DNA of 64,000 nucleotides, from contig NZ_CP102845.1 in assembly GCF_013307435.2 (NCBI RefSeq), positions 1,984,001-2,048,000 of the forward strand, given 5' to 3'. This document shows, one piece after another, positions 45,458-52,438 of the stretch. The notes beneath the pieces were generated by a model that saw only the letters and a program-made list of their open reading frames with translations, was not told the DNA's origin and ran no database searches. How positions within the stretch are numbered: the stretch's first letter is position 1; the number at the start of each line of letters is the position of its first letter. Position numbers and translations under genes: made by a program. The stretch is from Microvirga terrae. GTDB lineage: Bacteria > Pseudomonadota > Alphaproteobacteria > Rhizobiales > Beijerinckiaceae.

Positions 45458-45559
45458 CGGCCCTGTGCCAGTGCTCCACCAGTCGGAGCCGCTTGCCCTT
45501 CCGATCCGTTTGCAATCATCAGACGAGCCCTGGATTGAACCGGGCTCGCAAGGTTTGTC

Positions 45560-47320
45560 ATGACTCACGATAAGTACAGCGAACAACAAGGCAATCAGAG
45601 GCCCGAACTGGACATCCAGGGCGATGGTCAGAGCAGCGGCACGCCCGCCGCGGGCGAGCACGAGAACGTGTCCTACAATCCGACTGGCGGTCCGGGCATC
45701 CACCACTGGCAAAAGGCCACGATCAGTAAACCGGGTCTTGGCGAGCGGGGGAACGTCTTCTTCGCTGCCATCGAGATGACCCGGATGCCGATCATCCTCA
45801 CGGATCCCAACCTGCCGGACAACCCCATCGTCTTTGCCAACCGCGCCTTCCAGGATCTCACCGGTTACACCGAGGAGGAGGTGCTCGGACGCAACTGCCG
45901 CTTCCTTCAGGGTGCCCATACGGACCGCGAGTCCGTTGCCGAGCTTCGGGAAGCCATCGCTGAGAACCACGCTGTCTCAGTCGAGCTCCTGAACTACAAG
46001 CGGGACGGAACCCCGTTCTGGAACGCCTGCTTCATCGCGCCCGTCTTCGACAAGGACGACAAGCTCCTCTACTTCTTTGCCTCCCAGCTCGACGTCACGC
46101 GGCGGCGGACCTCGGAGCAGGCCTTCCGCCAAGCGCAGAAGATGGAGAGCATCGGCCAGCTCACCGCGGGTCTGGCCCATGACTTCAACAATCTTCTGCA
46201 AGTGGTCTCGGGCAATCTGGAGCTGGCGCTCTCGCGGACGGACGACGAGTCCCTGCGACGGCCGCTCGAGAACGCTAGCCGTGCCGCCGAGCGCGGCGCC
46301 AAGCTGACCAAGCAGCTCCTGGCCTTCGCCCGCAAGACCCGGCTCGAGGCGAAGCCCACGAACCTGAACACCCTCATCACCGAGTTCGGCGACATGCTGG
46401 AGAACTCGGTTGGCCCGCAAATCGAAATCGAATTCAACCTGCGCTCCCGGGTGCCGGCAGCCCTGGTGGATCCAGTGCATCTGGAGATGGCGGTGCTCAA
46501 CGTGCTGATCAACGCCCGTGACGCCATGCCGAAGGGTGGCACAGTGACCATCGGCACCTCCAAGGTCCACCTGAACGGTGATGCGGCGGCTCATCACCTG
46601 CCGTCTGGCGACTATGTGGCTCTGACCATCGCCGATGAGGGTGAGGGCATGCCGCCCCATGTACTGGATCGGGCAACCGAGCCCTTCTTCACCACCAAGA
46701 GCCAGGGCAAGGGCACCGGGCTCGGTCTCGCGATGGTGCATGGTTTCGTGCAGCAATCCCTCGGTCGTCTGGAGATCGAGAGTGAGCGCGGCAAGGGCAC
46801 GACCATCCGCATGCTCTTCCCCGCAGCCGAGACACAGGCGCAAGTCCCGCGTCAGCCGGTCAAGAACCTGGCGCAGGCGGAACCAAGGGGGCACGCGGAG
46901 ACGATCCTTGTTGTCGAGGACAGCAACGATGTCCTCGACCTTGCCCGGGAGCACCTGACGGCCCTCGGATACACGATCCTGACCGCCCGTGACGCCGATG
47001 AGGCGCTCGCCGTGTTCGACAGGGCCGAGAGCAGGATCGACCTGCTGTTCACCGATCTGGTCATGCCGGGCAGCATGAATGGGTTGGCCCTGGCCGATGC
47101 CATCCGCGAGCGCTTGCCCGGAATCGGAGTTCTCCTGACCACAGGCTACAACGATGACCTGCTGACGGAAGGGAAGGCCTCGGCCGGAGCCGATGTGATC
47201 GGCAAGCCGTACCGGCGGTCCGATCTGGCCGACCGGGTCCGGGCAGCCCTCAACAACCGTGGGAAGGAGCGGCGGGTGCCCCAAGCAGGCTTATCGCGGG
47301 GGCCACGGCACGAAGGCTGA
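45560..47320 (+). CDS. LOV-domain hybrid histidine kinase
   Basis: 586 residues. The N-terminal sensor (residues about 70-185) has the LOV signature GRNCRFLQG with photoactive Cys at residue 113, plus NRAFQDLTGYTEEEVLGRNC and NYKRDGTPFWNACFIAPVFD. A HisKA domain (LTAGLAHDFNNLLQVVSG), HATPase (NARDAMPKGG, GKGTGLGLAMVHGFVQQS) and a C-terminal receiver (VVEDSNDVLDLA, LFTDLVMPGSMNG) follow. LOV kinases respond to blue light through a flavin-cysteine adduct. It is transcribed in the same direction as the first kinase, 102 bases apart. Confidence 0.88.
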   Translation: MTHDKYSEQQGNQRPELDIQGDGQSSGTPAAGEHENVSYNPTGGPGIHHWQKATISKPGLGERGNVFFAAIEMTRMPIILTDPNLPDNPIVFANRAFQDLTGYTEEEVLGRNCRFLQGAHTDRESVAELREAIAENHAVSVELLNYKRDGTPFWNACFIAPVFDKDDKLLYFFASQLDVTRRRTSEQAFRQAQKMESIGQLTAGLAHDFNNLLQVVSGNLELALSRTDDESLRRPLENASRAAERGAKLTKQLLAFARKTRLEAKPTNLNTLITEFGDMLENSVGPQIEIEFNLRSRVPAALVDPVHLEMAVLNVLINARDAMPKGGTVTIGTSKVHLNGDAAAHHLPSGDYVALTIADEGEGMPPHVLDRATEPFFTTKSQGKGTGLGLAMVHGFVQQSLGRLEIESERGKGTTIRMLFPAAETQAQVPRQPVKNLAQAEPRGHAETILVVEDSNDVLDLAREHLTALGYTILTARDADEALAVFDRAESRIDLLFTDLVMPGSMNGLALADAIRERLPGIGVLLTTGYNDDLLTEGKASAGADVIGKPYRRSDLADRVRAALNNRGKERRVPQAGLSRGPRHEG

Positions 47321-47415
47321 TCCGGAACGACGGTCTGTCTTGGGTCGCCTGTGGCACGCTGGCGCGACAGGTCGGCAGGAAGTAGACTCCTGAACTGGTC
47401 GCAGGAAGCCTCGGA

Positions 47416-48159
47416 ATGACAGCAGGTCCCCACTCCCCTCATACCCTGATGATCCGCAAGCTGGAGAGCATCTTCCGCCTTTCCGATGAAGAGAAGCAAG
47501 CGCTCCAGGGCTTGCCGGTGCAGCTTCAAGTCCTCAGGGCCGATCAGGACATCGTGCGCGTCGGCGACCGTCCCTCGCAGTGCTGCCTGCTGGTGGAAGG
47601 CTACACCTGCCTCTACAAGCTGACTACAGAGGGCAAGCGTCAGATCGTGGCCTTCCAGGTGCCTGGGGACATGCCTGACCTGCAAAGTCTGCACCTGAAG
47701 GTGCTCGACAACAGCCTCGCCACGGTCACACCGTGCACGGTCGCATTCATCCAGCATGAGGACCTGCGCCGCATCTGCGCGCGCTATTCTCGGATCACCG
47801 CTGCCCTCTGGCGCGAAACCTTGGTCGATGCCTCCGTCTTTCGGGAGTGGGTGCTGAATGTTGGTCGGCGCGAAGCCTTCAGCCGGATGGCTCACCTTCT
47901 GTGCGAGTTTCGTGTGAGGCTGAAGGCGGTGGAGCTTGCTGAAGGTGACACCTTCGATCTGCCGTTCACCCAAGGTGAACTGGCGGATGCGATCGGCACC
48001 AGCAACGTCCACGTCAACCGGGTGCTCAGGGAGCTTCGGACCAAGGGCTTGATCCGGAGCAAGGGAATACAGGTAACCATTCCCGACTGGGAGAAGTTAA
48101 AGGAGGCCGCTGGCTTTGACCCACTCTACCTCCACCTTGAGCAGGACAGAGCAGCATGA
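47416..48159 (+). CDS. Crp/Fnr-family transcription regulator
   Basis: 247 residues. An N-terminal cyclic-nucleotide-type beta barrel (near residues 30-130) is followed by a winged-helix domain at about 165-230 with LPFTQGELADAIGTSNVHVNRVLRELRTKGLI. No Fnr-type N-terminal Cys cluster is present. Common next to stress-response kinases in Methylobacterium-like genomes. It probably regulates genes responding to the adjacent kinases. Confidence 0.87.
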   Translation: MTAGPHSPHTLMIRKLESIFRLSDEEKQALQGLPVQLQVLRADQDIVRVGDRPSQCCLLVEGYTCLYKLTTEGKRQIVAFQVPGDMPDLQSLHLKVLDNSLATVTPCTVAFIQHEDLRRICARYSRITAALWRETLVDASVFREWVLNVGRREAFSRMAHLLCEFRVRLKAVELAEGDTFDLPFTQGELADAIGTSNVHVNRVLRELRTKGLIRSKGIQVTIPDWEKLKEAAGFDPLYLHLEQDRAA

Positions 48160-48261
48160 GCATCCGATGGCTGATCTTGATGCAGCACATGCCGAATACA
48201 TCATCATCTTACCCTCAGGCACGAACCCTGCCTGGGACATTCATCAGCGGCCCGTTGCGAC

Positions 48262-48525
48262 CTACGCAGCTTCACCCGCCAGCCGTGTCTGAACCCAGGC
48301 TCCGGCGTCTTCGGGCGTCTTGAACACGGGTGAAGCAATACGGACATCGCATTTCCCGAACCCGGCTTCCAGGTTCCACAACCCTCTGTGCTCAGGGCCA
48401 TGGTGCTCACTGTCAAGGCGGACGATCACCGCGGCAAGCTGGCCATCTGCGAGGACAAGGGTGCCGTGGCTGTCATGGCCATCGATGAGGACGCGCATGG
48501 GCTGGAACGAGATGTCAAAGGGCAT
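48262..48525 (-). CDS. Small conserved alphaproteobacterial protein
   Basis: 87 residues (MPFDISFQPMRVLIDG..., HGTLVLADGQLAAVIVRLDSE, GLWNLEAGFGKCDV, FKTPEDAGAWVQTRLAG). No domain recognised, but the sequence is of the compact conserved kind often found beside stress genes in Hyphomicrobiales. Host-like codon style. Confidence 0.5.
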   Translation of the reverse strand: MPFDISFQPMRVLIDGHDSHGTLVLADGQLAAVIVRLDSEHHGPEHRGLWNLEAGFGKCDVRIASPVFKTPEDAGAWVQTRLAGEAA

Positions 48526-48960
48526 AACCTTCGCCTTCCATATTGGGGCGCAAGGTCAGTGCCAAGTGGCCGGACACCCTGAAAATAATCGGCCATGATA
48601 AGGCCTTTGAACACGACAGTCACTTACATGGGTTATCCTTGACCGTTTCATAAGTGCCCTTCTGCGGGATCTCCTTGATGGGGTTGAAGGTCCGCCTGAA
48701 AGGAATGATCAACCTGGAATGTCTTTCAAAGGAACGGCGCTGAAGTAAGCTCAACTTCTGCATCCGTAAATTGAGTAGACATTAAGATGCATGGTGCGCT
48801 GCCATCCTTTGCCTCAGACGAAAGGGAATGTCGATCAAACAGCCTAACAGGCTGACGCTCTCAGAAATATTTCTGAGAAGATCCAGCAGCTTAGCGTCGG
48901 CTCAAACCGATTAGGGCGCAGGTAGGGCGCAATCGGCGCCCATGCCGACGGACAAACCGC
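48526..48960. other. Gene-free stretch with a shared 21-bp repeat
   Basis: 435 bases without a supported gene. At 48912-48932 there is a 21-base sequence, built from two copies of the unit TAGGGCGCAGG/TAGGGCGCAA, that recurs in reverse complement at 59273-59293 next to the excisionase genes. The 48.9-kb copy is further flanked by CCGATT and AATCGG. Confidence 0.55.
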
Positions 48961-50265
48961 TCAGAACTCGTCTTCCGCCAAAGCATACGTCTGCATGTTC
49001 CCGTTGCGGACCTTATAGAGTGTCAGCGTCAGGGTGCTGTACTCTATCCCCTGATAGTTGCGCGTCTCTGTCAGAGAGAACTGCTCTGAGCGGGAGAGGG
49101 CACCCGAACTCAGGTTCTGATAGCGGACGTCGTAAGTGCCCTGGCGGACATCCTCGACCGTGAAACTGCGGCCAGCCGGGATGTAGAACAGTCGAACCGG
49201 GTAGGCCCGGGCACCATCAAGGGACACGAGCTTTACGAACACATCTGAGTCGTTCTGGCTGTTATCGACCGTAACGGAAGAGCGGCCGTCATTGTTGAGA
49301 AGGGAGTAGCCCCGCACATAACCAGCGGAGAAGGGCCAGGGGGTGCCGTTCGGCGCCATCGCGGGACGAACATAGGCTGCCCGCTTCGGCGCCGGCGCGG
49401 GATTAGAGGTCGGGGCTGTTGCGACGTAGGGCTTCGGTCCTCTTGGCGGCTGGCTCACCGGCATGCGCTCATAGGCCTGCCAGCCACCGACCGCGACGGC
49501 AGCAAGCACTGCCGCCTGAACATAGAACGGTCTGGAAAGGAGCCGCCAGGAGTTCTTCAGGCGCTTGGCGCTGCCACCAATGACCTGTAGCAACTCGTCA
49601 ATGCTAGTGCGTAGCTCAGCTCCTGCCGAGTTCGAGGGAGCCTTGCGGGCCAAGTCCGCGGCGTCCATAGCGACGGCCCGGGCCACATCCATGTTGCCGA
49701 TTGAGGCAAAGTACCATGCCTGATAGGCCGTGAGCCGGGCATTCACTTCGGGTGGCTGCTTGCCGCCCAGCATATTAGCAATGATGGCCCCGACGGAATA
49801 TATCGGTCCCCATGGGAAGCCCCACCAGCCGAAGAGCCATGTGATTGCTGAGGCCCGGCAGGCTTTCTTCTCGGCGCAGGCGCTACAGAATATTCCCTGG
49901 GTCGGCGAGCGGCGCGTCACGACCAGGAAGCTCGTTACGGTGAAGAAAATTGCGTAGCGGGGCTGGGCGGTCACTTTTCCGCAGCAGGAGCAGACGACAG
50001 GCTCCGGGGGCTTCTGTCCCGGAGCTGGCGACGCCTTTGCAGCTTCAAGCGCTGCGGTGTCGTACAGAGCCCGGGAGGCTGGATCATTAAGGGCCTCATA
50101 GGCCTCGTTCAGCAAACGAAACTGAGCAGCGGCGTCAGGAGCGCGGTTTCGGTCCGGGTGCAGTTCCTTGGCTCGACGCCTGTATGCAGCCTTAATCTCC
50201 GCAGCCTCGGCATCGAAGCTCACGCCCAGAATTGCATAGTAGCGTTTTGGATCCCGGTTGCTCAT
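48961..50265 (-). CDS. J-domain protein with zinc-type Cys pairs
   Basis: 434 residues. The N-terminal J domain contains YYAILGVSFDAEAAEIKAAYRRRAKELHPDRNRAPD, with the HPD loop near residue 35. CSCCGKVT near residue 92 and IFCSACAEKKAC near residue 125 may bind zinc, and two hydrophobic stretches follow (FLVVTRRSP region, ITWLFGWWGFPWGPIYSVGAII). The C-terminal half is a Pro-rich linker and a beta-rich domain (ARAYPVRLFYIPAGRSFTVEDVRQGTYDVRYQN). It is a DnaJ-type co-chaperone or membrane-anchored accessory. The ATG at 50265 (MSNRDPKRYY) is the J-domain start. Confidence 0.8.
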   Translation of the reverse strand: MSNRDPKRYYAILGVSFDAEAAEIKAAYRRRAKELHPDRNRAPDAAAQFRLLNEAYEALNDPASRALYDTAALEAAKASPAPGQKPPEPVVCSCCGKVTAQPRYAIFFTVTSFLVVTRRSPTQGIFCSACAEKKACRASAITWLFGWWGFPWGPIYSVGAIIANMLGGKQPPEVNARLTAYQAWYFASIGNMDVARAVAMDAADLARKAPSNSAGAELRTSIDELLQVIGGSAKRLKNSWRLLSRPFYVQAAVLAAVAVGGWQAYERMPVSQPPRGPKPYVATAPTSNPAPAPKRAAYVRPAMAPNGTPWPFSAGYVRGYSLLNNDGRSSVTVDNSQNDSDVFVKLVSLDGARAYPVRLFYIPAGRSFTVEDVRQGTYDVRYQNLSSGALSRSEQFSLTETRNYQGIEYSTLTLTLYKVRNGNMQTYALAEDEF

Positions 50266-50538
50266 TACCCTGCCGCCTCGGCCGCAGCGGGGACCCTCCG
50301 CCGCAGCCAAAATTCATGCCGCGGCAAAACAGGCGAAGGTCCGGTCCAGTCGGACCGTTGGTTCGCGGACACCAGATTCCGGTAAATTGCAGCGGGAGCC
50401 CCTGGACAATACTCATAATCTTAGGGCCTGCCGATACAAAGCCCTGCTCTGTGGAAAACTTCGAAGAGCATCGGTTTCGGCTCAGGCCGCGCCAAAGTCG
50501 GGGACGGGCGGGGGACTCGAGGCGAGAGGGTCCCGATC
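50266..50538. other. Boundary zone of the host-like block
   Basis: 273 bases with no supported gene between the J-domain gene and the next element gene. Composition changes from GC-rich to the element style near 50.5 kb. No clear repeat marks the join with the left limit near 42.25-42.3 kb. Confidence 0.4.
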
Positions 50539-50865
50539 TTAGGCCAGATTGGCCGCCAGCGCCCCAAGCTGACCACCGGAACATGCCTGCAACACGGCAG
50601 TCGGAAAGTCAGTGTTCCAGCGGTCGGCGCGGATCAGCGTGTGCAGGTAGCGCCGTAGCTCTTCCTCGCTGGCATGCGCCACCCATTCCGGCGACCTATC
50701 AGAAAACTCTGAATCCATCTCAACTTCTGGCCCCGTAAATCCGGCCTGTTCTGCCGCCTCAATGAACTGGCGGTACGCAGCCGTGCGCGTGAAACCTAGC
50801 GGCTCCGCGCCCGGCGAGCGCCTGTATTCGTCCACCAGTTCTGTTGCCGCCTTTGACAGTTCCAT
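50539..50865 (-). CDS. Small DUF6508-like protein
   Basis: 108 residues from the ATG at 50865 (MELSKAATELVDEYRR). The C-terminal part (ELRRYLHTLIRADRWNTDFPTAVLQACSGGQLGALAANL) resembles the DUF6508 box (tLiRxERF...). Divergent from the virion-like operon, separated by 97 bases that contain three CCATTGA boxes (about 50927-50955). Function unknown. Confidence 0.55.
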   Translation of the reverse strand: MELSKAATELVDEYRRSPGAEPLGFTRTAAYRQFIEAAEQAGFTGPEVEMDSEFSDRSPEWVAHASEEELRRYLHTLIRADRWNTDFPTAVLQACSGGQLGALAANLA

Positions 50866-50962
50866 CGCACCTCCCACTAAAACCTGTACCCGCCCTGCGC
50901 GTCGTGACGCGACCATTGAGCCATCCGGTGAAAACCATTGAACACCCCATTGAAGGCTCAAA

Positions 50963-51769
50963 ATGAAGAACATCCACGATATTGAAGCACAACTCGTCGG
51001 CGCCCGCACTGATCTTGCTGCGGCACTTGAGCGTGGCGATGACACCAGAAGCTACCGCAATGCTGTCGTAGAGCTGGAGCAGGAACTGGCTGCGGCTCAA
51101 CGCGAGCAGACCAATGCGGAGCGCGCCCGTCAGCGCACAGAGCACGAGCGCCTGGGGGCACTCTCTGCCGGTGCCGTTCACGCTGCGCAAGAAGCTGTAG
51201 CGGATGCTGCCGGCGCTACGGAGGTGGCAGGGGTTCAAATGCCTGCGCCTGAAGATGATCCCGAAGTCGCGAACGCTGCTGCACGTCTGGCGGCTGCCCG
51301 TGACCGCCTGGTGCGTGAGGATGCCCGCTACACCGCAGCATATGGCGAGTGGGCGACGATTAATAAGCGTCTGGTCGAGAAGCAGCGCCAGCGCGATGAG
51401 ATTGTTGCCCGCCGCGCCTCCGGAGACGAGCGTCCGGAAGATGGCGCAGAACTGACCGCGCTGAACCTCGATATCGGCTCCCTGCAGAGCATGGCCGCTG
51501 ATCGCCACATTGCTGCCGAGCAGCTCAAGCCAACTTCAGCCCGCCGTCTGGTCGCCGACGCTGAGGCCGCATTGAAGAAGGCTCAGGACGAAGCCCTCTT
51601 TAATCTCCGCAAGGCGCGCATCCGTGCTCTCGAGCTGGCGCTCATCGATGAGCATGCCATCGCGGTGAGTGATGCCCGCGCCCGCGGCCTGAACGAGTTC
51701 ACCTCCTTACCGATGCTCCGTGAAACGCAGCGCATCATCCACCGTACCGCCACCTGGGAGGATCGCTGA
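50963..51769 (+). CDS. Coiled-coil protein, first gene of virion-like operon
   Basis: 268 residues, almost wholly helical and charged with heptad-like patterns (DIEAQLVGARTDLAAALERGDDTRSYRNAVVELEQELAAAQREQTN, then ARDRLVREDARYTAAYGEWATINKRLVEKQRQRDEI). It has the look of a phage scaffold or internal-virion helper. It is the first of five tightly spaced genes (gaps 1-54 bases) ending at 55414. Confidence 0.55.
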   Translation: MKNIHDIEAQLVGARTDLAAALERGDDTRSYRNAVVELEQELAAAQREQTNAERARQRTEHERLGALSAGAVHAAQEAVADAAGATEVAGVQMPAPEDDPEVANAAARLAAARDRLVREDARYTAAYGEWATINKRLVEKQRQRDEIVARRASGDERPEDGAELTALNLDIGSLQSMAADRHIAAEQLKPTSARRLVADAEAALKKAQDEALFNLRKARIRALELALIDEHAIAVSDARARGLNEFTSLPMLRETQRIIHRTATWEDR

Positions 51770-51770
51770 T

Positions 51771-52049
51771 ATGCCAGAGCAGCGTAACGCGAAGGGGCAG
51801 TTCGCCCCTGGCTATGCTGGTGGCCCTGGTGGCGCCCGCAAGCGTAAAACCTCGGAGCAGAAGCTGTTGGAAGCAATTGCGGCCCACGCTCCTGCCGTCG
51901 TTGAGAAGGCGCTTGTCGCTGCTCAGAACGACAACGCGGTTCTGGCCGCAGTCATGAATTACCTGGCGGAGTCGATGCGCTTCAAGAACCTCCAGTTCGA
52001 AGCCGAGCTGCGCGCAATGCAATACACCACCGCAAAAGGCATCCACTGA
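51771..52049 (+). CDS. Basic N-terminal (KGQFAPGYAGG) phage-type protein
   Basis: 92 residues. The start QRNAKGQFAPGYAGGPGGARKRKTSEQKLL is the glycine/arginine box typical of DUF5681-like and other phage morphogenesis proteins; the rest is helical (AHAPAVVEKALVAAQNDNAVLAAVMNYLAES). It begins two bases after the preceding stop. Confidence 0.6.
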   Translation: MPEQRNAKGQFAPGYAGGPGGARKRKTSEQKLLEAIAAHAPAVVEKALVAAQNDNAVLAAVMNYLAESMRFKNLQFEAELRAMQYTTAKGIH

Positions 52050-52084
52050 AACAATATGGCCGCCGCGGCGGCCGGGAGACTCAC

Positions 52085-52432
52085 ATGACGACGAATAAAA
52101 TCAATAAACTCCACTCCGCCGAAGACAGCATCATTGCCTTGAATGGCGAGATCGCGGAACGGCGCCGCGCAGAAGCCCGCATAAAGGATGCAAAGGCGTC
52201 CAGTGGGCGGGAAAATCTGACACCGGAAGAGGATGAAACGCTGGAAGAGTGCAAGGCCCGACTGGCCCGACGCACCAAATCCGATGAATGTGCCGCGCTG
52301 GCGAAGTCCCTGCGCGGCACGTTAAGCAATTTCTTGCGCAGTCGCAAACGCCGCCACCCGGAACTGATGGCGAAGTCACTGAAAGTCATCGACGAGCGCC
52401 GACTGGTGCTCCCGAAGAAGGTTCGGGGGTAA
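52085..52432 (+). CDS. Small charged helical protein
   Basis: 115 residues, rich in Lys/Arg/Glu (GEIAERRRAEARIKDAKASSGREN, then GTLSNFLRSRKRRHPELMAKSLKVI). No family recognised. Lies six bases before the large transglycosylase gene in the same operon. Confidence 0.5.
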   Translation: MTTNKINKLHSAEDSIIALNGEIAERRRAEARIKDAKASSGRENLTPEEDETLEECKARLARRTKSDECAALAKSLRGTLSNFLRSRKRRHPELMAKSLKVIDERRLVLPKKVRG

Positions 52433-52438
52433 GTCTCT

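Noticed and set aside
48167..48292. 41-codon ORF starting MADLDAAHAEY
   Set aside because: Only slightly overlaps a better minus-strand gene, no family match and no clear ribosome site; too weak to list.
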